Shown in pieces: positions 43,201 through 52,045 of a stretch of DNA of 64,000 bases. Each line of letters begins with the position of its first letter. Position 1 is the stretch's first letter. The stretch covers positions 62,001 to 126,000 of the forward strand of contig NZ_FMAG01000004.1 in assembly GCF_900094585.1 (NCBI RefSeq). Reading direction: 5' to 3'. The stretch comes from Martinezella multihospitum (GTDB lineage Bacteria > Pseudomonadota > Alphaproteobacteria > Rhizobiales > Rhizobiaceae). The position numbers were made by a program, and so were the translations under genes. The notes beneath the pieces are model-generated. The model saw only the letters and a list, made by a program, of their open reading frames with translations, ran no database searches and was not told the origin of the DNA.

Positions 43201-43358
43201 TTCCCCTTGGCATTGCGATCGTCGGTGGCCTGGTCGTCTCGCAAGCACTGACGCTGTTTACGACACCGGTCATCTATCTGGCATTCGATTGGCTGCGAGG
43301 ACACCGTTCTAAGCAGCCGTCGCATTTGCAGGTCGTGCTCTCTGCGAGGCAACGATAA
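40257..43358 (+). CDS. RND multidrug efflux transporter, MdtB/MdtC-like
   Basis: A 1033-aa proton-driven inner-membrane pump with twelve predicted membrane segments and two large periplasmic loops. Recognisable parts are the N-terminal RRVGTCLLAAGLLIVGSIAY, the proton-relay helix GFVVDDAIVVIENVMRHVEE with the paired Asp, and the second-half motif GIVKKNAIMMIDFALVAERT. Length is full. It is the last gene of a two-gene operon; no outer-membrane factor follows, so it must use a TolC homolog elsewhere. MdtBC-type pumps export bile-salt-like and hydrophobic compounds and phytochemicals; the actual substrates are not deducible. Confidence 0.95.
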   Translation: MNLSQIFIQRRVGTCLLAAGLLIVGSIAYGLLPIASLPQVDFPTIQISSSLPGASAETMATSVATPLENQLSTISGVSQMTSTSSSGRTSIALQFDLNRDINAAAQDVQAAISAASGQLPKDLPAAPDFHKSNPAEATILTLALTSDRIPTTELDHYAEDIIAQQVSQMNGVGLVDYHGPQRPAIRIQLDPDKVAARGLTLEDIRSAVGLQTVNQPKGQLAGNGRTIVLDATDQIMDVPAFRSMVIAYKNGSPIRAEDLGTVVSAPEDVNQAAWLQDTRSVMLDVHKMAGSNVLDTIQGIKAKLPQMEAGLPAGIKLSVVADRSGMIQASVDDVKVTILITIGLVVLVIFSFLRNLWATIIPAATIPLSLIGTFAVMYIAGYSLDNLSLMGLTIAVGFVVDDAIVVIENVMRHVEEGKSTIEAAVEGSREVGFTIVSMTVSLVAVFIPILLMSGIVGRLFREFAVTISVAIMISGLVSLTVTPMMCAWLIKHDHDKPHGALFRWSETFFEKCTAGYGRALDVVLRSRIIVLIVAVATMAVTGWLYVSIQKGFIPQQDTGWVQGQAQAATDISFADMSTKMQELAHIVMVDPAVDNVAYWINPSPSASVGQLQINLKPIGTRSPASAVLARLRTATAGLEGLTVGLQVRQDVQIGGRSSASQYQYTLQDPDTAELDKWAAAMTKVLKGLPELQDVISDKQKAATSLTLDIDRLTASRLGVSVSQIDQTLYDAFGQRQIATMYTQVSQYHVVMELAPQFALSPEALSHLYVKSSTTGKLVPLSVLGSLKTGVLPVSINHQGSIPATTISFNLRPGNALSDAVTAIKAAETSAGMPATVIGTFQGTAQAFQDSLRSQPWLILAAIVAVYIVLGVLYESAVHPLTIISTLPSAGLGALLALKLANLDLSIMGMIGIILLIGIVKKNAIMMIDFALVAERTQKLAPQDAIRQACMLRFRPIMMTTLAALFGAVPLALGTGPGSELRVPLGIAIVGGLVVSQALTLFTTPVIYLAFDWLRGHRSKQPSHLQVVLSARQR

Positions 43359-43989
43359 GTCTGCTGCGAACTCGCCTCCAGTAGTTTCTTCTAACACCAC
43401 TTTCTTTGCGGACGTTTCTTCAGAGAGCGCTCTGTTGCTGAGGGAAAGGGGGATCGTTGGACTGATCAGTCGCTGCGGATATTGGACGCGCAAGCATGGC
43501 TAAGAAATTCGGGAACGAGGGAAATACCCGCGCGACGGAAACAGGCGGCAACTACGACAAGGTCGGACCGACTATTGTCATCGGTGTCGCATTTGATCTA
43601 GAGCACGGCCCAGCACAAGCGCATCCGACCGCAATAGTTATTCGTCGCTGAGAAAGGTGCTGCAGGTGGGGCTGTCAATTTTGCAACACCTACCAAGTGC
43701 TCTAGTTTTCGAGTTTCTTATGGATGGACAACTATCGGATTGCCGGTGTTATGGGACCGCAAGCTCCGTTTTGGTTGAAAGCGATGCGATTTATAGACTT
43801 CCGGCTCTTCTGGACAGTCAGATCGCGCAACCGTTGCCGCGCTGGGTGGGTTGTCGAATCTTACGAGCCCTGGGTCTATGACGCCTTCGATCGGTTCGAG
43901 CGGGAGACTGCCGCCAACAAAGCTTCCGCTCTCTTGTGATATCCTGGTGAGCAGTCAGGCCCCATGCGCATGTTCGGGGCAATCGGCGT
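43359..43989. other. 631-bp region with only marginal short frames
   Basis: A 51-codon frame (43496-43651, beginning MAKKFGNEGNTRATETGG) and a 71-codon frame (43724-43939) are open, but neither has a good ribosome site or family resemblance. Nothing else is recognised; the flanking genes converge here. Confidence 0.4.
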
Positions 43990-44538
43990 CTAGAGAATGC
44001 TGGTGATAAAGCGATCGATACGCGTTTCAGGCTTGTAGAGGGTTTGGACGAGGATCGCTGCGAAGATCGCCGTCAGCGCGCCGCCCATGACGTCGCTGAT
44101 GTAATGCGTGCCGATGTAGACGCGTGAAAAGGACACGAGAACTGCTGCCACAAGGAAGAAGAGTCCCCGTTTCGGCAGATTGTGGATCAGGAAAGCCGCG
44201 GCAATCGCAAAGCTCGCCGTCGCGTGATCGGATGGGAATGAAGGATCGGTACTGCGCTCGATCAGAAGCCGGGTGATCCCAGCATCATACGGGCGGATGC
44301 GATGGTCGAAGAGCAAGATGATCTGGTTGATCCCCAGTCCTATCAGAAAGGTCAATCCAGCGGCGACGAGGACGTGACGTGTATGTGCTCGTTCTGAGCC
44401 GCTCCACCATTGGCCGGCGACGGCCAGGATGAGCAGGGGAACACCGATGTTGGAGATAGTGATCAGGACCTGGTCCAGAAGGCCGTTTCCGGCCAAACTG
44501 TTGATCCATCCGGTGATGGCAGCGTCGAGTTTGTACAT
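43990..44538 (-). CDS. PAP2-family membrane phosphatase
   Basis: A 182-aa integral membrane phosphatase with about five transmembrane segments. The acid phosphatase motifs are present as DHRIRPYDAG (motif 1, with the leading Lys replaced), PSFPSDHATASF (motif 2) and SRVYIGTHYISDVMGG (motif 3, with the nucleophile His). It is of the size of BcrC/undecaprenyl-diphosphatase and lipid phosphatases such as LpxE. The ATG at 44538 has a TAGGAGA site. It follows the receiver-phosphatase fusion gene on the same strand at 323 bp distance, hinting at joint roles in lipid dephosphorylation. Confidence 0.88.
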   Translation of the reverse strand: MYKLDAAITGWINSLAGNGLLDQVLITISNIGVPLLILAVAGQWWSGSERAHTRHVLVAAGLTFLIGLGINQIILLFDHRIRPYDAGITRLLIERSTDPSFPSDHATASFAIAAAFLIHNLPKRGLFFLVAAVLVSFSRVYIGTHYISDVMGGALTAIFAAILVQTLYKPETRIDRFITSIL

Positions 44539-44861
44539 TTGGTCTCCTATCGTCTCGCGATGCGATGCCCGAAATGACTGACACCTACCTGAAGTCTCGA
44601 GGGTCGCGTCATGGCACGGGTAGGTATTCAACCTCTCTTGAGACGCTCTCGAAGAGAAACCAGGATCAGACCAGCCATGGAAGGATGAAGATATCCAGGC
44701 AAGCACGTTGCGAGCGAGCTCATCCCGGAGTGCCATCCGTAGCGCCTTACATTCGGTTGACAAGACGCTCAGTGGTCATTCCGAAACAACGGCGCTTGGC
44801 GCGGCAGAGAAGAAACTATCCTCACGATTTGAACTTGCCGTTTGGAGGGCACGCGCCCGGT
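44539..44861. other. 323-bp spacer between two phosphatase genes
   Basis: Open frames here are overlapped shadows with no protein-like composition. No clear promoter motif or terminator is seen; a promoter for the PAP2 gene is expected within it. Confidence 0.4.
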
Positions 44862-45926
44862 TCAATCGTACTGGCCGAAATACTCCTGCAAATTCTGCAG
44901 GCTCTCGTCCATTGCGTATGTTTTCGACAAATAGGGGATGCCAATATGGCCATAGGTGATGGAAAGCTGCTCTGCGGCCGCCTTCGCACTCATGCCAGCA
45001 ATTTTTTGGCTGTATATGACGGCGACAAGACCGGTTCTGTCAGCGCCTGCCTGACAGTGGATGAGGATGGGCTTTGGCGCAGAGCGCAGAATATCGACCA
45101 ATTGATCGGCCCTGTCGGGCGTCATTATTTTCCGCGCTGACATTTTGAAGTCGATATGTTCGACTCCCAGGCGCTGCGCCGTTTTGACCTCCTGATTGTA
45201 CCAATCATGTTTGAGGTTCTCGCCACGCAGATTGACGATCGAGCGAATGCCGTTCTCACGCACGTAAGTCTCGATCTGTGTCGGCGAAAGTTGAGCGGAG
45301 CGATAGAGCTCACCGGGGATGACGGCATGAAAATTGCCGTTCCACTGCAGCACGGCGAGATGGATACCGAACGCCGCGGCCGGAGCAGCCAGCATTGCGG
45401 TCAGAAGACCGGTTAGTTTCGCTTTGCGTGATCGTAGCCACTGCCATCTTGGAATCACTTTCGTTGTCGACTTGACAGCGGGATATTCCGGCGGTGAGAG
45501 AGCCGTGCCGATCGCATCCTTCGGATGGTTCCCAAGAGCAGTCGCCGAGGATGCCGAGGATGTTGGACAGCCGGAGCTGACGACCGTTCTGATGCGATTG
45601 GTCAGTTCGCCAAGGCCGAATGGCTTGATCAGATAGTCAGCCGCGGCGAGTTGGTGGCTCTTCTGTCTGTCATCGATGTGATTGCCGGCGGAGATAATGA
45701 TCGCGGATGTCACGAATGAACGTGTCCGCAAATACTTCAGCAGCTCCAGCCCGCAGCCGTCAGGCAGGCCTGGATCTAGAAGGATTAACGAATAGGAGGC
45801 CGTGTCCACTGCATGCATAGCCGCGTGGAGATCGCCCACCCAGTCGATGTCCCAGCCTTCGGCCGCGACATGATCGCGCAAGGCATCTCCTAAGATCGCA
45901 TCGTCCTCGATCAATAGTATTCGCAC
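44862..45926 (-). CDS. Receiver domain fused to membrane-anchored dual-specificity phosphatase
   Basis: A 354-aa protein of unusual layout. Residues 1-118 are a complete response-regulator receiver: Glu7, Asp8 and Asp9, the acceptor Asp51 in SLILLDPGLPDG, Ser79 and Lys101 in ADYLIKPFG. A Ser/Ala/Pro linker leads to one transmembrane segment at about 170-194 (LTGLLTAMLAAPAAAFGIHL), after which residues 200-354 form a dual-specificity phosphatase with the signature HCQAGADRTG (Cys291, Arg297) and a likely general acid Asp241. No DNA-binding domain is present. The orientation predicts a cytosolic receiver and a periplasmic phosphatase. It starts at GTG. The phosphatase part could act on lipids or proteins. 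Confidence 0.88.
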   Translation of the reverse strand: MRILLIEDDAILGDALRDHVAAEGWDIDWVGDLHAAMHAVDTASYSLILLDPGLPDGCGLELLKYLRTRSFVTSAIIISAGNHIDDRQKSHQLAAADYLIKPFGLGELTNRIRTVVSSGCPTSSASSATALGNHPKDAIGTALSPPEYPAVKSTTKVIPRWQWLRSRKAKLTGLLTAMLAAPAAAFGIHLAVLQWNGNFHAVIPGELYRSAQLSPTQIETYVRENGIRSIVNLRGENLKHDWYNQEVKTAQRLGVEHIDFKMSARKIMTPDRADQLVDILRSAPKPILIHCQAGADRTGLVAVIYSQKIAGMSAKAAAEQLSITYGHIGIPYLSKTYAMDESLQNLQEYFGQYD

Positions 45927-46965
45927 GTCGACCCCCGGCTAGCAGATCTGTGTGATTCGTGCCGCTTACAGCTGACATTCACCTGAACTAAAGATTTAAT
46001 TATGCTATTCTAAAGTAACCAAAAGCTTACTTTTATAAGCGCTGAGCCGGACACGGCATAGGGGGCGGCGTTACCGTGAGCCGCCGGCAGGCGTGGCTCT
46101 CCGCCCATGCGGGTCTGGCCTATTCGGATGGCGATTAGCGTCCGGCGACCGCGCCAAAAAACTTTTGACAGTATTCTTTCCGATTCCGCCAATGGCATGC
46201 GTCCTGCCGGAGCGCGCCTTGTGGCGGCTGGATCTCCTCGGACCATGGCAGCACCAACAGCCTGCAATCCAGTAACAATGGGCTTATGTCAAAGTGGGCC
46301 TAGACGTTCTGTTTTGCGACAGCGACAAATATTCCAATGGCCTCATATAGGCTGTTGTCGTTACTCCATTTGACCTATCCCACGCCCATTTGCCGAATTG
46401 AGGCGAGGCATCGGCAATCTTAAAACCCATGTATGCAAAAGCTCTCGATCAACATGGCCCACAACTTTCTGCTGATCGCCGGGTTTCTGGCGGTGGTCGC
46501 GCTGGTCATGAACGTCCCACATGTCCACTCGGGGAAAGGTCATCATGAACTGACGTGGGGAGCGCCGCCAGCTGCGTCGACGGGTATTTCACGCGAGTGT
46601 GCCGGGAGCTATGGTGATGAAACGAAGCAGACGCGACACCCGCTTTACCTTTGTAAACGTTGCACTGCCGTTCATTCAATATTTGACGTCATTTGTCCGA
46701 CCCTCTTCTTTTCATTCCTTTGGACTGGGCAGATGTATTTCGTGTTGCAGCGGCCACCGCTGTCTCCTGCCGATTCCCGACGCTTCCATCATCCTCCGTA
46801 GAGCGACTTCACGCGCGACACTTTGCGCTTGATTGGGCGGTGCTTCTTGTTTCCTGCGTGAACCAGGAAGCCGGCCCCGCACATTCGAAAATGGCGCAGC
46901 TCAGCTTCTCCGTTCCCGCCTGATTTACGTCGGCGACTGGTCTCTCGAGGAAAAGAGGAAAGTCA
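45927..46965. other. 1.0-kb region without a confident gene
   Basis: The largest frame, 46433-46801 (+), encodes a 122-aa product with one possible membrane segment (HNFLLIAGFLAVVALVMNVP), but its remaining composition looks non-coding and no ribosome site is visible. Others on both strands look like shadows. The first 100 bp hold the AT-rich promoter area of the receiver-phosphatase gene. Confidence 0.4.
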
Positions 46966-47904
46966 ATGCCACGTTCGAAGGAGTTTTTGATGTCCACTAT
47001 CATGACAGGTTCCAATTCTCTCCGTCAGACCCCCATTCGCCTTTGCCGCGCGCTGTGGGAGATCATTCCCAGTTCTGTCCGGCGGACACCACCCATGTTC
47101 CGCGTCGGGCGATATATCTATCGCAACTTCACCCGGTATACCGGGCGGTTCCAATCCCACTATACGCAATTTATGCGCAATCCGCCGCTATTGTCCCTGA
47201 TCGGAACGCTCGCATCCCAGTATCCGCGCGACAGCAGACTCAAGATCGCGTCGATTGGCTGCAGCACCGGAGCGGAGTTGTATTCCGTACTTTATACGAT
47301 CAGGAGCCTGAGGAACGACCTGCGCGTTGAAGCGTACGGAGCAGACATAGCCGATGTCGTAGTCGATGCGGCAAGGCGAGGCGTCTACCACCCGGACGTC
47401 CCGGCGGCTGAAGGAAGCTTATACGCCGCGGGCAGGGCTGAAATCGCAAGCGTCGACGTATCGTCGCTTCTCGGCATTCTGCAACCTCTTCCGGATGGAT
47501 CGATGCAGGTGAGAGACTGGCTAAGGCAAGGTATCAGCTGGGTGACAGCGGATGCGACCGATGACCAGCTGCTGGAACTTCTCGGTCGACAGGATTTTCT
47601 GCTGGCAAATAATTTCATGGGACCAATGGAAGACGATGTAGCGGAGCGATGCCTCCGCAACATCACAAGGCTGGTCACGGCAGGCGGATATCTGGTCGTC
47701 GATGGAATCGATCTCGACGTTAAAACGAGGGTATTGAAGTCATCCGGATTTCGGCCCGTGCTGACGAACCAGGAAGAAATTTGGACCTGGGAGGGCCTGA
47801 AAGCCGGTTGGCCCTGGCTTCGTTGGGCGCGAGAGCCCATCGACCGCAGCGAGGTGGACTGGGATCTGCGATATTCGGTCATCTTCCGTCTTGAAGTCCG
47901 GTAA
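46966..47904 (+). CDS. CheR-like SAM-dependent methyltransferase
   Basis: A 312-aa protein with a Rossmann methyltransferase core: the SAM-binding loop is LKIASIGCSTGAELYSVLYT, followed by VEAYGADIADVVVDAARRGV, as in CheR, and a late ERCLRNITRLVTAGGYLVVD strand pair. No chemotaxis genes are near and the CheR N-terminal helical domain is not clear, so it is more likely a methyltransferase of a surface-polysaccharide locus. Two starts are plausible: ATG at 46966 (GAGG site) and ATG at 46990 (AAGGAG site, 6-nt spacing). The flippase gene starts 77 bp downstream, probably on the same transcript. Confidence 0.75.
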   Translation: MPRSKEFLMSTIMTGSNSLRQTPIRLCRALWEIIPSSVRRTPPMFRVGRYIYRNFTRYTGRFQSHYTQFMRNPPLLSLIGTLASQYPRDSRLKIASIGCSTGAELYSVLYTIRSLRNDLRVEAYGADIADVVVDAARRGVYHPDVPAAEGSLYAAGRAEIASVDVSSLLGILQPLPDGSMQVRDWLRQGISWVTADATDDQLLELLGRQDFLLANNFMGPMEDDVAERCLRNITRLVTAGGYLVVDGIDLDVKTRVLKSSGFRPVLTNQEEIWTWEGLKAGWPWLRWAREPIDRSEVDWDLRYSVIFRLEVR

Positions 47905-47981
47905 TCCGTGAATATACGCCGGCCGCCAACGCTCGCCTTCGCGCGATCCGCGGCCGGTTCTTCCTTGATGGAACGTAGCCA

Positions 47982-49496
47982 ATGCTTTTCCCGATCGAAA
48001 ACGCGCAATCGCAGAGACATCCGGATCAGTCCCGCGCGGATGGAACGGCGCAACGGCGGCTCATGCCGATGATCGTCACTGGCGGAGTTTGGATCGTCGC
48101 AGCGAAGATCGTTTCGCAGCTCTCGCAAATCGCGACGTTCTTCGTCGCAGTACGAGTGCTGAGCCCAGCCGAATTCGGGTTGTTCGCGTTCGTTTCCGCC
48201 ATTGCGATGCTGCTGGTGGTGGTGGCGGAAGGCGGCTGGGCGGAGTTCCTGATGAAAGCGCGGCATGAGGACGACTGCTTCGATGAGGTCGCCACGACCT
48301 CGCTTCTCAGTGGTGCCCTCTTCACCGCCCTCGGCGTGGCCGCCGCCGCCATCTTTTACGCGCTCACGAGAGATGAGATGCGGAGCCTGCTTCTTGCCTT
48401 GTTCAGTTGCTGGATGTTGCCCGCAGCGCTGACCGCGGCTTTTGATGGCCTGCTCGTGGCCGGCGGACGCTTACGGCAGCGCGCGATCGTCAGAGTGATG
48501 GGCGAGGTCTCGGGCTTGATCACCGCTGTGGTGCTGCTGCGGCTGTATGGGCATGCATCGGCACTGGCAGCAGCCAAAATAGTATGCCAGCTCATTCTGC
48601 TGATCGGATCGATACGTGCCACCAAGCGGCTGCCGCGGTTGCGCCTGACGAGGCCCATGTTTGCCGAGATCGCAACATTCTCGCGCCAGATCGTCGGAAA
48701 TCGTCTGATCGTTTTTCTCGGCTCCTATTCGGGTACACTGGTCGTGGGAAGTTTTCTTGGAGTGGCGGATGCAGGATTCTACCGTGCGGCCGAACGTGTT
48801 GTTGCGGTTGTTTCGGAACTGTTGGGCGAGCCGGCACGATCGTTGAGTTGGGTGGTGTTTCGGCGCGCCCATCTGCATCCCGACGCGCCGGCGCGATCGG
48901 TCGGCTCCGCGGGTGTCAGATTCCTTGTTCTCCTCCTCGCCATTGCCGCGCCCATGTATCTCGGACTGGCGCAGCTGGCGGAGTCCGCCGTGCATCTGGT
49001 GCTTGGCGAGGTCTGGCTGCCGGCAGCTTCGATAGTCCCCTTTCTTTGTCTGCGGCAACTGCTGCTTTCGCCCGGATATATCAACGAGGCGTCGCTGTCT
49101 GTGGTTGGAGCGATCCGATACCGGCTGCCTGTCACTCTGTTGAACGTCTCCGTCTCGCTGGCTGTCATCGTTTTGGTTGCGCGGTTCGGGCTAAAGGAGC
49201 TGGCAATCGCCCAATGCTTCACGGCGGCATTTGCGCTGGCGACTTGCATCGGTTTGCAGACCAAGATCGCGAATGTAAATTGGCTGACGATTTCGAAAGG
49301 TGTCATCGTACTGATCCTGCCGCCGAGCCTGATAATGACCGCAACAGTGATACTGATCCGACAGAATTTCGCCCAGGATTTTTCTTGGCGGGTCGTTGTT
49401 TTCCTTCAGATCACTACAGGGGCGCTGATGTACGCCTCCGTGCTGATCGGTTTGCTTGGACTAAGCAGATGGTTGCGCTGGTTTAGGCTGGAGTGA
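47982..49496 (+). CDS. Oligosaccharide flippase of the MOP/Wzx superfamily
   Basis: A 504-aa membrane protein with about 12-14 hydrophobic helices. The N-terminal part TGGVWIVAAKIVSQLSQIAT and FFVAVRVLSPAEFGLFAFVS is typical of Wzx/ExoT-type polysaccharide exporters; further helices include LIVFLGSYSGTLVVGSFLGV and FRLE at the end. It would move lipid-linked oligosaccharide units across the inner membrane. No polymerase or glycosyltransferase genes are close, so the substrate is unknown. The ATG at 47982 leaves a 27-residue polar N-terminus; an ATG at 48063 gives a start nearer the first helix. Confidence 0.88.
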   Translation: MLFPIENAQSQRHPDQSRADGTAQRRLMPMIVTGGVWIVAAKIVSQLSQIATFFVAVRVLSPAEFGLFAFVSAIAMLLVVVAEGGWAEFLMKARHEDDCFDEVATTSLLSGALFTALGVAAAAIFYALTRDEMRSLLLALFSCWMLPAALTAAFDGLLVAGGRLRQRAIVRVMGEVSGLITAVVLLRLYGHASALAAAKIVCQLILLIGSIRATKRLPRLRLTRPMFAEIATFSRQIVGNRLIVFLGSYSGTLVVGSFLGVADAGFYRAAERVVAVVSELLGEPARSLSWVVFRRAHLHPDAPARSVGSAGVRFLVLLLAIAAPMYLGLAQLAESAVHLVLGEVWLPAASIVPFLCLRQLLLSPGYINEASLSVVGAIRYRLPVTLLNVSVSLAVIVLVARFGLKELAIAQCFTAAFALATCIGLQTKIANVNWLTISKGVIVLILPPSLIMTATVILIRQNFAQDFSWRVVVFLQITTGALMYASVLIGLLGLSRWLRWFRLE

Positions 49497-49747
49497 AAGC
49501 GTCAGGCAGAGCTGAAGGATATCGATTGCCATGTCGCAGCTGTAAAGGTACGGTCAGCCCTTACCTTTCGTAACAGGTGAAGTTGCACGATCCTAGCCCT
49601 CGACGAATTGCGGTTAGCTCGTCGAGGCCGGCACAGGAAAGCAGGTGAGAGGATGCTCGCGGACGAGATTAAGATCCGTTTGGTCTCTTCTCTGGACCGA
49701 AAGGCTGGCAGATCATGCCACATACCGTTGGCTATCGTGTTTATTGC

Positions 49748-51130
49748 TCACACCTCAGCCCCGATTTTGCTCCGAACAGCCGAAAAGCGTAGGCAGGCGC
49801 GCAGCCCCGGTTTGTTGTCATCAAGCAGGGTGGAGGCGCCATGAAGGTCTGCAATAGCTTTCACGAGACTGAGCCCTAGCCCGTTGCCCGGCGTCGTTCG
49901 GCTTTTGTCCAGGCGATAAAGCCGCCTGAACACCAGCTCGCGTTCTTCGTCGGGAATACCGACGCCGTTATCGGCCACGCAGGCGCGATAATATTGCTCC
50001 TCAGGCATCAGCGACAGGGTAATGGTCGTACCGGGTGGGCAATGGGTGATGGCGTTTTCGACAAGATTGACGAAGAGCTGGGTGAGCAATTCCCAGTCGC
50101 CGTTTATCGTACATGGGCCGTGTGCTAATGGTACCAATGTCAGGCTTTGCCCGCTGTCTTCCGCGACGTTGGTATAGATTTCTCCGACCGCGGTCATGAC
50201 GGCCCACAAATCGACCGGTTTGAAACGCGACTTTCGTGCGCCTGCTTCAATTTGCGAAATGCGAAGCAGGGCTTCGAAGGTTGCGTTGATCCGGGCTATT
50301 TCATCGCTGGCGTCAAGAAGCAGATCTGTCGCATCTTTCGACCGCTCCAGTCGCTGCAGCGCCTGTTCGATCGTCAATCCAAGCCGATTGAGAGGCGTCT
50401 TCAGATCGTGTGCGATATCGGTACTGACCTGCCGCATGCCTTCGACGAGCGCGGAGAGCCGGGCAAAAGCGTGGTTCATAAGTGTGGAGACGACATCGAT
50501 ATCGTCGCCATTGCCGCGGGTCGGAATTCGCCGAGCCAGATTCCCCGCCGAGACGTCGATCAGAGTTCGCTCGATCGCTTCCAAGCGGCGCTGCGTGCGC
50601 GTCGCAACCACGGTTCCACCCAGGACGATTGTCGCGATGATGATGACCGAGGCCCAGGCGAAGCTCATCAAAGCAATCTGCTCGATCCGGTCTGTTTCAC
50701 GGTAGCTCTGGCCGACGACCAGGCTGTTGCCACCGACATTGCCGGCGACAAGACGCAGCGGATCGTCATCATCAAGTCCGAACAGGGTTGCAGGAACGGT
50801 CGCAAGTCCGGGTTTCACTGTTGCGGCGCGAACATTTCCGGCGAGCTTTTCTCCCTTGCTGTCGAGCAAGAGAAAGATCTGGTCTTCCGGGCGCTTGAGG
50901 ATCGAATAGGTGTTCACCGCCGCGATGAGATCCTCCAGGTCGTTCGAGGAATAGGTCGAGGCCACGACCGAATAGGTATCCTTGATGGACACGTCGAGCG
51001 ATCTCGCCAACTCGCGCGTCATCAGGCCATAGGCGAAGAAGCCGGCGATGAGGAAGGCGACGATGAAGAAGAGCCCGAAGGATATCGCCAGTCTGAACGG
51101 CGTGCTGCGTAGCAATCTATCGCGGTGCAT
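49748..51130 (-). CDS. Sensor histidine kinase with HAMP domain
   Basis: A 460-aa kinase. The first membrane helix is FRLAISFGLFFIVAFLIAGF, the second is near residue 160-180 (ALMSFAWASVIIIATIVLGG), with a periplasmic sensor in between; HAMP (RRLEAIERTLIDVSAGNLAR), the H-box STDIAHDLKTPLNRLGLTIE, the N-box VNLVENAITHCPPGT and the G-boxes VADNGVGI and GNGLGLSLVKAIADLHG follow. It overlaps its response regulator by 14 bp, the same arrangement as the pair at 36101-38114, so the two systems are probably related paralogs. The ATG at 51130 is chosen because the frame upstream to 51226 is only the reverse of the regulator gene. Confidence 0.92.
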   Translation of the reverse strand: MHRDRLLRSTPFRLAISFGLFFIVAFLIAGFFAYGLMTRELARSLDVSIKDTYSVVASTYSSNDLEDLIAAVNTYSILKRPEDQIFLLLDSKGEKLAGNVRAATVKPGLATVPATLFGLDDDDPLRLVAGNVGGNSLVVGQSYRETDRIEQIALMSFAWASVIIIATIVLGGTVVATRTQRRLEAIERTLIDVSAGNLARRIPTRGNGDDIDVVSTLMNHAFARLSALVEGMRQVSTDIAHDLKTPLNRLGLTIEQALQRLERSKDATDLLLDASDEIARINATFEALLRISQIEAGARKSRFKPVDLWAVMTAVGEIYTNVAEDSGQSLTLVPLAHGPCTINGDWELLTQLFVNLVENAITHCPPGTTITLSLMPEEQYYRACVADNGVGIPDEERELVFRRLYRLDKSRTTPGNGLGLSLVKAIADLHGASTLLDDNKPGLRACLRFSAVRSKIGAEV

Positions 51131-51794
51131 GTATGCAATAGCCAGTGTTGCGAACTGTGTGGAGGAGGGGAACATCGAACGGCTTGTCGATCTTCGCGCG
51201 CAGCCGGCTGATATGGGTCTCCACAACGCTCGTCTTCGGATCGAAGTGAAAATCCCACACGCTTTCCAAAAGCATGGTGCGCGTCAGCACGCGGCCTTCG
51301 CCGCGCATGAGTGCCTCCAGCAAGGTGAATTCCCGCGGCTGCAGATCGATGGCAACCCCACGCCTATGCACCTGGCGCTTCACGATATCGAGTTCAAGAT
51401 CGGCAATCTTGAGCACGGTCTTCCGGTCCTGGACCGGCGGCCGGCGTGCCAGGGCATTGACGCGCGCCAGAAGCTCGGAGAAGGCAAATGGCTTGGTCAG
51501 ATAGTCGTCTCCGCCGGCTTCGAGCCCCTCGACCCTGTCGTCAATGCCGCTGACCGACGTCAGGAACATTGCCGGCGTTTTGACCTTTGCCGCTCTCGCA
51601 GCCTTCACCAGGGACAGGCCATCGAGCCCTGGAAGCATCCGATCGACGACCAGCACATCATATGGTTCCCTGGTGATCTGAAAGAGCGCATCAGTGCCGT
51701 CTGAGAGGATGTCACAGATATGGCCGGCCTCATTCAGTCCGCGAGAGATGTATTCCGCGGTCTTCTGATCATCTTCCACCACTAGGATCTTCAT
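51117..51794 (-). CDS. OmpR-type response regulator
   Basis: A 225-aa regulator with receiver domain (MKILVVEDDQKTAEYISRGL, YDVLVVDRMLPGLDG, GGDDYLTKPFAFSELLARV) and winged helix (LQPREFTLLEALMRGEGRVL, VVETHISRLRAKIDKPFD). It pairs with the downstream kinase. It is divergent from the small secreted protein at 52046 and the COG4705 protein, 251 bp away, so these are likely targets of the system. The ten-codon upstream extension is less likely than the ATG at 51794. Confidence 0.93.
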   Translation of the reverse strand: MKILVVEDDQKTAEYISRGLNEAGHICDILSDGTDALFQITREPYDVLVVDRMLPGLDGLSLVKAARAAKVKTPAMFLTSVSGIDDRVEGLEAGGDDYLTKPFAFSELLARVNALARRPPVQDRKTVLKIADLELDIVKRQVHRRGVAIDLQPREFTLLEALMRGEGRVLTRTMLLESVWDFHFDPKTSVVETHISRLRAKIDKPFDVPLLHTVRNTGYCIHAPR

Positions 51795-52045
51795 GCCCGT
51801 CCAGGCTCCATCAATGCGCGACACGATTGCTGCCTAGACATGCCTCAAGAAGGTGTCTGCAACCTGAACGGCTTCTTACAAATGCGTAAGGATGAGCGCA
51901 TCGGCATTTCTTACGAAACGGTATTGTTGGAGCAAAGGCTCCGTAAAGGTGGGCACATAGAACATCGGGCGTCGGTCGCATCTGTGGTGTGGCCAACGAT
52001 CAACCATCAACCATGCGGCAGTCCGGCCGCCTATCGGAGCCCCCC

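Noticed and set aside
46433..46801. 122-codon frame with one hydrophobic stretch
   Set aside because: No ribosome site and poor composition after residue 35; listed only as part of a spacer.
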